A DNA stretch of 16,484 nt, taken from Microcaldota archaeon (lineage in GTDB: Archaea; Micrarchaeota; Micrarchaeia; Micrarchaeales; CABMGC01). The notes below the pieces were generated by a model, which was not told the origin of the DNA, ran no database searches, and saw only the letters and a list, made by a program, of their open reading frames with translations. The stretch is taken from the NCBI GenBank assembly GCA_021821605.1, contig JAKACG010000009.1, forward strand, positions 1-16,484, given 5' to 3'. A program made the translations under genes and the position numbers. Within the stretch, counting starts at the first letter, position 1. Each line of letters starts with the position of its first letter. This document shows, piece after piece, positions 8,395 through 15,036 of this stretch.

Positions 8395-8412
8395 TATATC
8401 CTTAAATTAAAT

Positions 8413-8446
8413 CATTAAAAAAACAAAAAATAAAAGAAAAGAAACA
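8413..8446 (-). terminator. T-rich terminator between the surface protein gene and cysS
   Basis: The minus strand carries closely spaced T runs, including one of seven, directly after the surface protein stop at 8449 and before the cysS start. This is the typical archaeal oligo-T termination signal and suggests at least partial separation of the two transcripts. Confidence 0.4.
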
Positions 8447-8448
8447 TT

Positions 8449-9210
8449 TTATCCTGTTGATATTCCAGGGCTTTGTATTGGTGCCTTTGCAAGATAGAAA
8501 TCTCCTGCTGCTATTATGTCGTACTTTGTAGCTGGTGTATAAACTACCCCAGAAACAACTCTCACGCTTACATACTTACATAATAAGGATGTTAATGAAA
8601 TGCTTGCATTTTTAAAGTCACTAGATGGCGAACCAGAGCTCCCATACGTATCAAATTGTTTTGTTATTACAGGTACTCCATTACTTAATACCTCAACATA
8701 AAGCAAGTTGCTTTGAGGCGAGATTATTTGAAAGTTAAGATACGGCTCTGTTACTTGGAAGGTATCAGAAGTTAGATTCCCCGGGCTTATTACAAAACCT
8801 CCTTGGTATGTTGTAGCAAAGAAATTACCATTATATCCTGCCCATTGGCTATTATAATACTCGTTGTTGTCATTGTATTTAGTAATATTTGCTGGAGTAG
8901 AACCAAAACCTAATCCTGTAACGTTCCAACCTGCGTATGTTCCGGTGCTAAAGTTACCATTGTACAAGTTAACTATGGGTGAGTTAGAAAGACAATCGCT
9001 AAGATTTATATTTTGCTGTGTAGTTGTCTGAACTGTACTTTGAACTATTACAGAGGTGGTTGCATTTACAGTTGTATTTGCCTTTACCGTTGTACTAACA
9101 CCACTTCCTATCAGCGTAGTTAAGTTGCCTTTACCATATAAAAAATAAATTCCTATGGCTATTACGACTATAACCACTACAATTATACCTATTAAAGCTG
9201 TTTTTTCCAT
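8449..9210 (-). CDS. Single-pass surface protein with lectin-like beta-sandwich domain
   Basis: From the ATG at 9210 the protein has 253 residues. There is one N-terminal membrane helix (about 4-25), a Thr/Ser/Val-rich linker (about 38-68) and an outer domain (about 73-245). The outer domain opens with NLYNGNFSTGTYAGWNV and continues with a G-N-L-T-S-D-T-F stretch, then YLNFQI, a strand YVEVLSNG, and ends in ISLTSLLCKYVSVRVVSG. This resembles the NGDFE-x-G-x-L-x-GW beta-sandwich modules attached to levanases and other secreted carbohydrate enzymes. C73 and C211 could form a disulfide. An in-frame ATG at 9228 is less likely: the TATA box at 9236-9243 puts initiation near 9213, after that ATG, while 9210 has AGTGA 4 nt upstream. 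It probably binds a surface or extracellular glycan (inference). Confidence 0.8.
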   Translation of the reverse strand: MEKTALIGIIVVVIVVIAIGIYFLYGKGNLTTLIGSGVSTTVKANTTVNATTSVIVQSTVQTTTQQNINLSDCLSNSPIVNLYNGNFSTGTYAGWNVTGLGFGSTPANITKYNDNNEYYNSQWAGYNGNFFATTYQGGFVISPGNLTSDTFQVTEPYLNFQIISPQSNLLYVEVLSNGVPVITKQFDTYGSSGSPSSDFKNASISLTSLLCKYVSVRVVSGVVYTPATKYDIIAAGDFYLAKAPIQSPGISTG

Positions 9211-9235
9211 TAAATCACTTATATTCATTTAGAAT

Positions 9236-9243
9236 ATATTTAA
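9236..9243 (-). promoter_or_regulatory. TATA box of the lectin-like surface protein gene
   Basis: The minus strand reads TTAAATAT, centred near 9239. An initiation site about 26 nt downstream lies near 9213, only a few bases before the ATG at 9210 and beyond the ATG at 9228. It therefore helps decide the start codon. Confidence 0.55.
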
Positions 9244-9293
9244 CGCAAGTATTATTATTCTTACGCCACAAAAGAGTATGAAAGTTGATAACT

Positions 9294-9298
9294 GGTGT
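9294..9298 (+). promoter_or_regulatory. Ribosome binding site preceding the CUG start of eL41
   Basis: GGTGT is followed by TTAA and then the in-frame CTG at 9303. The SHOCT protein gene uses GGTGT, TAAA, ATG, the same element at the same 4-nt distance. It supports initiation at the CTG. Confidence 0.55.
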
Positions 9299-9302
9299 TT
9301 AA

Positions 9303-9416
9303 CTGGGAAGCATACCTAGAAAATGGAAAAAGAAAGGCAGAATGCGCTGGAAATGGGTAAAGAAAAGAAGAAAAAGAATTAAGAGAGCCCAAAAGAGAAG
9401 AGTAGGAGATCTTTAG
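9303..9416 (+). CDS. rpl41e: Large ribosomal subunit protein eL41, apparent CUG start
   Basis: This is a very short, extremely basic protein of the large subunit; in known structures eL41 is a single helix buried in rRNA at the subunit interface. The frame encodes [14 protein letters not shown] and then [15 protein letters not shown] before TAG. From memory this closely matches archaeal eL41 of Thermococcales. The only in-frame ATG (9342) would remove the conserved PRKWKKKGR. The frame is closed by TAA at 9300-9302, so the start must be CTG at 9303, ATA at 9312 or that ATG. With CTG the protein is 37 residues and the Pro falls at position 5, as I recall for the Pyrococcus protein. GGTGT lies 4 nt upstream. 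It stands alone, divergent from the surface protein gene and convergent with Bud32. Identity is confident; the start is probable. Confidence 0.82.
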   Translation: MGSIPRKWKKKGRMRWKWVKKRRKRIKRAQKRRVGDL

Positions 9417-9441
9417 TTTTTCTTTTATTTTTTTATTTTTC
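9415..9441 (+). terminator. T-tract terminator of eL41
   Basis: Directly at and after the eL41 stop codon the plus strand has runs of five, four, eight and five T with single interruptions. This is a strong archaeal-type oligo-T terminator, and it independently supports a plus-strand transcript ending here. Confidence 0.55.
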
Positions 9442-9486
9442 CTTCTAATTTATTTTTGTTAGCTTTGGCTATATTCTTTAAGGTAC

Positions 9487-10074
9487 TTATATCAAGGTTC
9501 TTATTTGGTACCTTCCTCTTTTTTCAATCTCCTGCAATTTGATTAAGGTATTGGAGTAATCTTTGTTATTTTCTGAGTAAGCTTGTAGAAACGCGGAAAA
9601 TTCTTTCTTATTCAAGGAACGTTTGAATAATAATATATCTATTGCTCTTTCTTCAGGGCTTTTTGTTATCTCTCCAAGTCCAAAATCTATTATACTTGGT
9701 TTATTTTCTTTGATCATGATATTTGCAGGGGTAAGATCTCCATGCACCACACCATTCTCATGCATTTTTTTAACTACCTTTCCTATATCTTTCATAAAAG
9801 TTATCTTTTGGTCTATATCTCTAAGCAATACACCATCAAGTTTTTTCATTATTATAGTATATTTGCCTACGGCTATTAATTCTGGAACCGGTAGCATTGC
9901 TTTTTGCAAAATAGCAAGAATCTTAGCCTCTCTTTTTGTTCTAAAAATACGCAGTTTTTCGTCTAGTTCAACTACCCTGTATCTTTTTTCAGCTCTAATT
10001 TTTATTATAACTTCTACTCCGAAAAGTTCATCTAAATAAGTTGTAGCTTCTGCTCCTTCATCAAATTTATACAT
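9487..10074 (-). CDS. bud32: KEOPS complex kinase/ATPase Bud32
   Basis: This is the small atypical kinase of KEOPS, the complex that makes N6-threonylcarbamoyladenosine at position 37 of ANN-decoding tRNAs. From the ATG at 10074 it has 195 residues. Family marks are GAEA (7-10) in the nucleotide loop, K25 as the ATP-binding lysine, IFRTKREAKIL (43-53), the catalytic HGDLTPANIM (111-120) with D113 and N118, and DFGLGEITKSPEERAID (130-146), where DFG binds magnesium. A basic C-terminal tail (KRGRYQIR) replaces the full kinase C-lobe. An in-frame ATG at 10089 exists, but GAGGT lies 8 nt before 10074, as at grpE. It overlaps the end of kae1 by 8 nt, so they are translationally coupled. In some archaea the two are fused; here they are separate. 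Confidence 0.95.
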   Translation of the reverse strand: MYKFDEGAEATTYLDELFGVEVIIKIRAEKRYRVVELDEKLRIFRTKREAKILAILQKAMLPVPELIAVGKYTIIMKKLDGVLLRDIDQKITFMKDIGKVVKKMHENGVVHGDLTPANIMIKENKPSIIDFGLGEITKSPEERAIDILLFKRSLNKKEFSAFLQAYSENNKDYSNTLIKLQEIEKRGRYQIRTLI

Positions 10075-11041
10075 TAAAAATAACCTCATCTATTCTGTAT
10101 TTCTGTTTTACTATACACTTTTTTATTTGATACCTTACGCCTTTTTGTAGTAGCTTTTCAGCTACAACTGCAATCATTGCTCCGTTATCAGAGTTAAATT
10201 CATTTTCTGCACGGGCAAATCTTACATTATGCTCATTTGCCATCTCTTCAAGCATGTATGCAAGCCTGTTGTTTTGTGCAACTCCACCACACAAGCATAA
10301 CTCTTTTTTCTTTGTAAGCAGTAAGGCTCTTTCTGTAGCTTCGCAGAGCATTGCAAAGGCAGTCTCCTGGAAGGAATAGCAAACGTCCTCTTTTATGTTT
10401 TTTTCTAGCTGTTTCACTGCGTTTGTAAGCAAGCCTGTGAATGAAAAGTCCATGCCCTTTACTGTATATGGCATTTCTATATACTTGCCATTTTTAGCCA
10501 GCTTTTCTATCTCTGAGCCCCAAGCGTGTTCAAGCTTAAGCTCTCTGGCAAAGGAATCTATGGCATTACCAACTCCCATATCAAAGGTTTCGCCAAGTAT
10601 CTGGTACTTTTTTTCTATCTGGTTAAAAACAAGTATCTGGGAGTTGCCTCCACTTACATATAGCGCAAGTGGGTCGTTTAGTTTCTTTGTGTGTTTTGCT
10701 ATTTCCACGTGGGCTAATCCATGATTGATTGGTATTATTGGTATTCCTAATTTATACGCAATTGTTTTTGCACTTAATTGTCCAACTTGTAGGCAAGGAC
10801 CAAGTCCTGGTCCCATGGTGTATCCAACTCCATCAAGCTCCTCAAAATCAACCTTTGCCTTTTCAAGCGACTCTTTTATTGTAATTGCAGCAATATCTAC
10901 ATGATGCTCAGCGACCTCCATAGGTATCATGCCTTTATTTGTTATTTTATACATAGATTTAACATTGGAAAGTATTTTTCCTTCTTTTACAACTCCTACG
11001 CCAAAAGTATGTGCGCTGCTTTCTATACCTAATACTATCAT
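10067..11041 (-). CDS. kae1: KEOPS complex tRNA threonylcarbamoyltransferase Kae1
   Basis: Kae1 (TsaD/OSGEP family, ASKHA fold) transfers the threonylcarbamoyl group from TC-AMP to A37 of tRNA. The 324 residues match the archaeal length. The N-terminal GIESSAHTFGVGVV binds phosphate. H107 and H111 of NHGLAH are the metal-binding pair, and Y128 in LYVSGGNSQ and D285 in NSDNGAMI complete the site. GETFDMGVGNAIDSFAR and CGGVAQNNRL are further conserved blocks. The start at 11041 follows a strong TATA box by about 45 nt. bud32 follows with an 8-nt overlap. The other KEOPS subunits (Cgi121, Pcc1) and the TC-AMP synthase Sua5 are not in this window. Confidence 0.97.
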   Translation of the reverse strand: MIVLGIESSAHTFGVGVVKEGKILSNVKSMYKITNKGMIPMEVAEHHVDIAAITIKESLEKAKVDFEELDGVGYTMGPGLGPCLQVGQLSAKTIAYKLGIPIIPINHGLAHVEIAKHTKKLNDPLALYVSGGNSQILVFNQIEKKYQILGETFDMGVGNAIDSFARELKLEHAWGSEIEKLAKNGKYIEMPYTVKGMDFSFTGLLTNAVKQLEKNIKEDVCYSFQETAFAMLCEATERALLLTKKKELCLCGGVAQNNRLAYMLEEMANEHNVRFARAENEFNSDNGAMIAVVAEKLLQKGVRYQIKKCIVKQKYRIDEVIFNV

Positions 11042-11081
11042 ATTATCTTCAATTAACAGGAATTTATTTTTAATATATGAA

Positions 11082-11095
11082 CTTTTATATAAAAA
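11082..11095 (-). promoter_or_regulatory. TATA box of the kae1-bud32 operon
   Basis: The minus strand reads TTTTTATATAAAAG, an excellent archaeal TATA element. Initiation near 11062 would give a leader of about 20 nt before the kae1 ATG. It shows that kae1-bud32 is a transcription unit separate from the membrane protein pair upstream. Confidence 0.6.
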
Positions 11096-11117
11096 TATGT
11101 TCTTTTTAGTTTCATAT

Positions 11118-11753
11118 TCAAGAAACGTCGTTAGATAAATATTTTGTTAAGTTACTTATCGAAAGATTTGAGTATAACGCAGAGAATACTACGATATCTT
11201 TGTTACTTTTTCCTATAAGATTAATTATATTATAAGATGAATTTTCAGGGGTTATCATATAAAAATATGTAAGGTTTCCAGAACTTCCATTCTCTATTTT
11301 AGAACTTGGATTTTCTCTTGAAAGGTTGGCATAAACTCCTGAAAATAACGAGTTTACTCCACTTCTATTTATTACAAACTCTTGAAAAAGTTCATTTCCC
11401 CCTGAAAACTGTGCTACATATGCTGTTTTATTCCCTAAAAGAATAGATAAGTAAGAACCATTAGAAGCGTTAAGCTGCAAAGCATTGGCCGTATAAGAAT
11501 AATAGGTTCCAGAGTTAAATAACGCATCTGCTTGTGACTGTGTTAAAAGCAAAGAACTTACCTGTTTTGTTATATTTCCTGTAAGTATTAAAAATACGAG
11601 TGCTATTAGTATAACTGCTAAAAATATAGAAAAAAATATAGGTATCTTATGTTTTTCAAAGATACCTTTTTTCTCACTTCCGGAACCGGAAAGATATCCG
11701 GCACCGGAATTGTTGGTGGAGGTTGGTGCCTCCCATGGAACCGTATCACTCAA
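11118..11753 (-). CDS. Single-pass membrane protein of unknown function (TTG start)
   Basis: I do not recognise this 211-residue protein. It has a Gly/Ser-rich cytoplasmic N-terminus (1-36) with a duplicated hexapeptide (SGAGYL, SGSGSE), one membrane helix (about 38-58) and an outer domain of about 150 residues with many N-x-S/T sequons and few charges. No enzymatic motif is visible. The frame has no ATG before the membrane helix. The TTG at 11753 lies 4 nt after the stop of the upstream SHOCT gene and lacks a clear ribosome binding site, which suggests reinitiation by ribosomes finishing that gene. A start further upstream in the same frame (open from about 11789) at a non-standard codon cannot be excluded. 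Cotranscription with the SHOCT gene implies a shared membrane role (inference). Confidence 0.7.
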   Translation of the reverse strand: MSDTVPWEAPTSTNNSGAGYLSGSGSEKKGIFEKHKIPIFFSIFLAVILIALVFLILTGNITKQVSSLLLTQSQADALFNSGTYYSYTANALQLNASNGSYLSILLGNKTAYVAQFSGGNELFQEFVINRSGVNSLFSGVYANLSRENPSSKIENGSSGNLTYFYMITPENSSYNIINLIGKSNKDIVVFSALYSNLSISNLTKYLSNDVS

Positions 11754-11757
11754 GAAA

Positions 11758-12063
11758 TTACGCTTTTGTTTGAATATCCTTAAGCATGTTCAAGTACTCT
11801 TTTTTAGAGATCTCTCCATTTGCATACCTGTTCTTTAATGTCATTTCAGGGCTGTTTGATGCGTTGTGGTAATTTGCTTTTGCCATTAATATGAGCAACA
11901 TTCCCCAAAGAAGTATCAAGAACACAAGCATTACCAGCATAACTCCTGATATTGAAGTAGAACCAATAGGTATGTATAACAAGCTCATTATAGTTATAAA
12001 TCCTACCAAAATGAAAGCAGCGACAACTACGCTACTTAGTATCTTATTGTGCATTTGTTTCAT
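11758..12063 (-). CDS. Two-helix membrane protein with C-terminal SHOCT domain
   Basis: This 101-residue protein has two membrane helices (about 8-30 and 37-61) and a cytoplasmic C-terminus. Residues 74-97 read TLKNRYANGEISKKEYLNML, with the L-x-x-R-x-x-x-G-x-I-[ST]-x-x-E-[YF] pattern of the SHOCT (short C-terminal) domain. SHOCT is a short helical hairpin often found at the end of small membrane proteins, thought to mediate oligomerisation. The ATG at 12063 is preceded by GGTGT with a 4-nt gap; an in-frame ATG at 12054 lacks this. It is the first gene of a two-gene unit with the single-pass protein 4 nt downstream. It is divergent from the heat-shock operon, sharing a 148-bp intergenic region. 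The precise function is unknown. Confidence 0.82.
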   Translation of the reverse strand: MKQMHNKILSSVVVAAFILVGFITIMSLLYIPIGSTSISGVMLVMLVFLILLWGMLLILMAKANYHNASNSPEMTLKNRYANGEISKKEYLNMLKDIQTKA

Positions 12064-12147
12064 TTTAACACCTAATATTCTAATGATGAATATCTATAAT
12101 AATCTATCCTTCTTAGTTATTAATGGATTTATAGATTAAATGTTGAA

Positions 12148-12170
12148 TCTTTCAACTTTTTATTGAAAGA
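12148..12170 (+). promoter_or_regulatory. Inverted repeat, candidate operator of the heat-shock operon
   Basis: TCTTTCAA at 12148-12155 is mirrored exactly by TTGAAAGA at 12163-12170 with a 7-nt spacer. A further TTGAA half-site lies at 12143-12147, exactly 20 bp from the one at 12163, or two helical turns. The repeat ends 9 nt before the TATA box of the operon, where a bound regulator could interfere with TBP/TFB. The sequence is plain; the operator role is inference. Confidence 0.45.
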
Positions 12171-12179
12171 AAGCAAAGA

Positions 12180-12187
12180 TTTATATA
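12180..12187 (+). promoter_or_regulatory. TATA box of the heat-shock operon
   Basis: TTTATATA is a consensus archaeal TATA box, centred about 28 nt upstream of the ATG at 12212. Initiation would be at or within a base or two of the start codon, so the regulator is translated from a leaderless mRNA. Confidence 0.65.
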
Positions 12188-12211
12188 TTTATTTTAACAT
12201 AATAATAAAAT

Positions 12212-12655
12212 ATGACAAGCATAGAACGCATAGTTATTAAATCAGTAAACAGGCCACAAAGAGAGGATATAGATAACATTTCAACATGGTTTTGTGAAGT
12301 ATTTGATCTTGGAAACAAAAACGACGAGCTTGAACCAATGTTGCTTAAAGAAATAATAATAAACAGCATAAATGGCTCTGGAGTAACAAGTAAAGAACTT
12401 AACAAGAAACTTGAACTCCCAAGAAGCACAGTAATATACCATCTAAATAGGTTTATTTATTCAGGACTAATAATAAGAAAAGGCAGAAAGTATTACTTAA
12501 GATCAGATGATCTTGCCAGTACAATAGAGGACATACAAGCAGAGATGTTTAGGGAGTTTAACAGGCTAATAGATCTAGCCCAAAGAATGGATGATATGTT
12601 AGAGGTTGATTATAATGGTAGAAGAAGAGGAAGAGAAAGAAGACATTCAAGATAA
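12212..12655 (+). CDS. Winged-helix transcriptional regulator, likely heat-shock regulator
   Basis: This 147-residue protein has a central winged helix (about 41-98). A helix carrying LLKEIIINSI is followed by GVTSKELNKKLELPRSTVIY as the helix-turn-helix, with recognition helix around 70-83. The wing is GLIIRKGRKYYLR. A C-terminal helix (about 101-130) could dimerise it. The fold is ArsR/MarR-like; it is far shorter than HrcA and lacks that protein's effector domain. It opens an operon with grpE, dnaK and dnaJ, and its last 41 nt overlap grpE. It therefore sits where bacteria place hrcA. With the inverted repeat just before its TATA box, the natural reading is an autoregulated regulator of the chaperone operon. 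Role is inferred from context; DNA-binding fold is well supported. Confidence 0.85.
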   Translation: MTSIERIVIKSVNRPQREDIDNISTWFCEVFDLGNKNDELEPMLLKEIIINSINGSGVTSKELNKKLELPRSTVIYHLNRFIYSGLIIRKGRKYYLRSDDLASTIEDIQAEMFREFNRLIDLAQRMDDMLEVDYNGRRRGRERRHSR

Positions 12656-13187
12656 TAAAAAAGAAAAAAAAGAACAAAAGGAAAATAAAGAAAAAAATAA
12701 AAACGAAGTTAATGATAAAACTGAAAACAAAGACGAAGCTCTAGAATTAAAAGATAGATTACTCAGGTTAGCTGCAGAGTTTGATAACTATAAAAAACGA
12801 ACATCCAAGGACGTTGAAAACTCAAAAATCCTAGGAAAAATAGAGTTTGCTTCAAAAATACTTCCAATTGTAGATGAGTTTGAACTTGCAATAGATGCGA
12901 TGAAGATAAATAGCGAAAGTGAAAAAGGAGTTGCTATGGTCTTTTCAAATTTAATAGAGGCTTTGAAAAAAGAAGGTATAAAAGAAATAGATGCAAAAGG
13001 TCAGTTCGATCCATACAAACATGAAATAATGTTATCAAAAAACTCCGATTTACCTCATGGTACAATAATACAAATAGTTAGGAAAGGTTATACTATAAAT
13101 GGAATAATGATAAGGCCTGTGTCTGTAATAATCTCTAATGGCGAGAAAGACACACAGGAAAAAGAAAAAAACCAGAATATAAAATAA
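12615..13187 (+). CDS. grpE: Nucleotide exchange factor GrpE
   Basis: GrpE releases ADP from DnaK, restarting its chaperone cycle; it works as a dimer in the cytoplasm. From the ATG at 12615 it has 190 residues. The first 40 are very acidic then lysine-rich and probably disordered. A long dimerisation helix follows, with [18 protein letters not shown] (49-66) and [12 protein letters not shown] (82-93) as family marks. The C-terminal beta domain has FDPYKHEIM (131-139) and [20 protein letters not shown] (154-173). The frame reaches a TTG at 12606, but GAGGT at 12602-12606 lies 8 nt before 12615, as at bud32, so the ATG is preferred. The gene overlaps the regulator by 41 nt and ends 10 nt before dnaK. 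Archaeal grpE is usually considered bacterial in origin, along with dnaK and dnaJ. Confidence 0.96.
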   Translation: MVEEEEEKEDIQDNKKEKKEQKENKEKNKNEVNDKTENKDEALELKDRLLRLAAEFDNYKKRTSKDVENSKILGKIEFASKILPIVDEFELAIDAMKINSESEKGVAMVFSNLIEALKKEGIKEIDAKGQFDPYKHEIMLSKNSDLPHGTIIQIVRKGYTINGIMIRPVSVIISNGEKDTQEKEKNQNIK

Positions 13188-13197
13188 AGGTGAAAAT

Positions 13198-15036
13198 ATG
13201 AAAATAATAGGAATAGATTTAGGTACATCGAACTCAGCAGCAGCTGTTTTGGAAGGAGGAAGGCCGGTTCTTATACCAAGTGCAGAAGGAACTTCATTAT
13301 ATGGAAAGTCATTTCCAAGCTACGTGGCATTTACAAAGGATGGCCAGAGACTAATGGGAGAGCCTGCAAAAAGACAGGCAGTAGCAAATCCTGACGGAAC
13401 TCTTAACGCTTTTAAAAGAAAGATGGGAACAAACTTTAAGTACAAAGTCTTCGGAAAAGAGTACTCTCCTCAGGAATTATCTGCAATGATTCTTCAAAAG
13501 ATAAAGACAGATGCAGAAGCCTTTTTGGGCGAAGAGGTTAAAAAAGCAGTAATAACAGTACCTGCTTACTTTGACGATAATCAAAGGCAGGCAACAAAAG
13601 ATGCCGGAGAGATAGCAGGATTAGAGGTAGTTAGGCTTGTAAATGAACCTACTGCAGCTGCACTTGCTTACGGTGTCGATAAAACTGGAAAGGATATGAA
13701 GATAATAGTTTATGACTTTGGAGGAGGAACATTGGATGTAACCATTATGGAGTTTGGAAAGGGCGTGTTCGAAGTAAAGTCTACAAGCGGCGATACTCAG
13801 TTAGGTGGAACCGATATGGACAATGCAATGACCAAGTTTCTTACAGACGAAGTTATGAAAAAAGGAGTTGATATAACAAAGGACAGCCAAGCTATGCAAA
13901 GAATAAAAGAAGCGGCAGAGAAAGCAAAGATCGAGCTTTCAACTACCTTAAATAGCGAGATAAACTTGCCATTTTTAACTATGGGTCCTGGAAATGCGCC
14001 AATACACTTTACATATACTATGACAAGGGCAAAGCTTGAGGAAATAGTACTTCCTATAGTTGAAAGAACCACAAAGCCTGTAATGCAGGCACTAAAAGAT
14101 GCAAAACTTGAGCCTAAGGACATAGACAAGGTAATATTGGTAGGAGGTCCTACAAGAATGCCTATAGTCCAAAGATATGTAGAGCAGCTATTAGGCAAGA
14201 AGATAGAACGCGGAGTAGATCCTATGGAAGCCGTAGCATTCGGTGCTGCTGTTCAAGCAGGGGTTCTTACTGGAGAGGTTAAGGACATAGTTCTTCTTGA
14301 TGTAACTCCTTTGTCTTTAGGACTTGAAACATATGGCGGGGTTACCACTACGCTTATAGAAAGAAACACAACAATACCAATAAAAAAATCCCAGGTGTTT
14401 ACTACCGCAGAGGATAATCAAACAACCGTAGATATACACATACTTCAAGGAGAAAGAAAGATGGCAAAGGATAATGTTGAGCTAGGAAGATTCCAGCTTA
14501 CTGGTATACCTCCTGCGGCTAGAGGAACACCTCAAATAGAGGTAACCTTTGATATAGACGCTAACGGCATAATACATGTTACTGCAAAGGACAAAGCTAC
14601 CGGAAAAGAGCAGAAGATGCAGGTAGTTGCAAAGAACAAAATGAGTAGAGAAGAGATAGAAAAGAAAATAAAAGACGCAGAACAATTTGCAGAGCAGGAC
14701 AGAGAACTTTTTGAGAAAGTGGAAGCTAAAAACAATGCAGAATCATTATCATATACTACTGACAAAACATTAAAGGAGTACAAAGACAAAATACCAAAAG
14801 AAGTATATGAAGAAGTAGATAAAGCGTATACTCAGTTAAAAGAAGCTTTGAAAAAAGAAGATCTACAATCGATAAAAGAAAAAAGCGATGCTCTAAACGA
14901 TGCTCTTAAAAAAATAGGCGAGAGCATGTATAAAGGATCTGAAGGTGAAGCAAATTCCACTACCGGAGATGATGGTAAGGGCTCAGGCCCTAATCCTGAC
15001 GGTACTGTAAATGCAGATTACAAGGTAGAAAAATGA
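13198..15036 (+). CDS. dnaK: Hsp70 chaperone DnaK
   Basis: This ATP-driven chaperone binds exposed hydrophobic segments of unfolded proteins. It has 612 residues. The nucleotide-binding domain (about 1-358) has [29 protein letters not shown] (171-186) and [11 protein letters not shown] (312-322). The linker is [10 protein letters not shown]. The beta substrate-binding domain (about 370-480) includes [19 protein letters not shown], then a helical lid (about 483-578) and a Gly/Asp-rich tail. The segment [20 protein letters not shown] shows that the roughly 24-residue insertion of proteobacterial DnaK is absent, the form found in archaea and Gram-positives. GGTGA sits 4 nt before the ATG. The stop overlaps the dnaJ start by 4 nt (ATGA), so the two are coupled. 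From memory it resembles Thermoplasmatales DnaK closely. Confidence 0.98.
   Translation: MKIIGIDLGTSNSAAAVLEGGRPVLIPSAEGTSLYGKSFPSYVAFTKDGQRLMGEPAKRQAVANPDGTLNAFKRKMGTNFKYKVFGKEYSPQELSAMILQKIKTDAEAFLGEEVKKAVITVPAYFDDNQRQATKDAGEIAGLEVVRLVNEPTAAALAYGVDKTGKDMKIIVYDFGGGTLDVTIMEFGKGVFEVKSTSGDTQLGGTDMDNAMTKFLTDEVMKKGVDITKDSQAMQRIKEAAEKAKIELSTTLNSEINLPFLTMGPGNAPIHFTYTMTRAKLEEIVLPIVERTTKPVMQALKDAKLEPKDIDKVILVGGPTRMPIVQRYVEQLLGKKIERGVDPMEAVAFGAAVQAGVLTGEVKDIVLLDVTPLSLGLETYGGVTTTLIERNTTIPIKKSQVFTTAEDNQTTVDIHILQGERKMAKDNVELGRFQLTGIPPAARGTPQIEVTFDIDANGIIHVTAKDKATGKEQKMQVVAKNKMSREEIEKKIKDAEQFAEQDRELFEKVEAKNNAESLSYTTDKTLKEYKDKIPKEVYEEVDKAYTQLKEALKKEDLQSIKEKSDALNDALKKIGESMYKGSEGEANSTTGDDGKGSGPNPDGTVNADYKVEK

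Noticed and set aside
11640..11667. A 9-bp perfect inverted repeat with a 10-nt spacer followed by six T on the plus strand, like an intrinsic terminator.
   Set aside because: It lies inside the coding region of the single-pass membrane protein with no plus-strand gene before it. A 9-bp repeat with a short loop is expected about once by chance in an A/T-rich window of this size.
12606..12614. A TTG start for GrpE three codons before the ATG.
   Set aside because: The GAGGT ribosome binding site overlaps the TTG itself, and its distance to the ATG at 12615 matches that at bud32.
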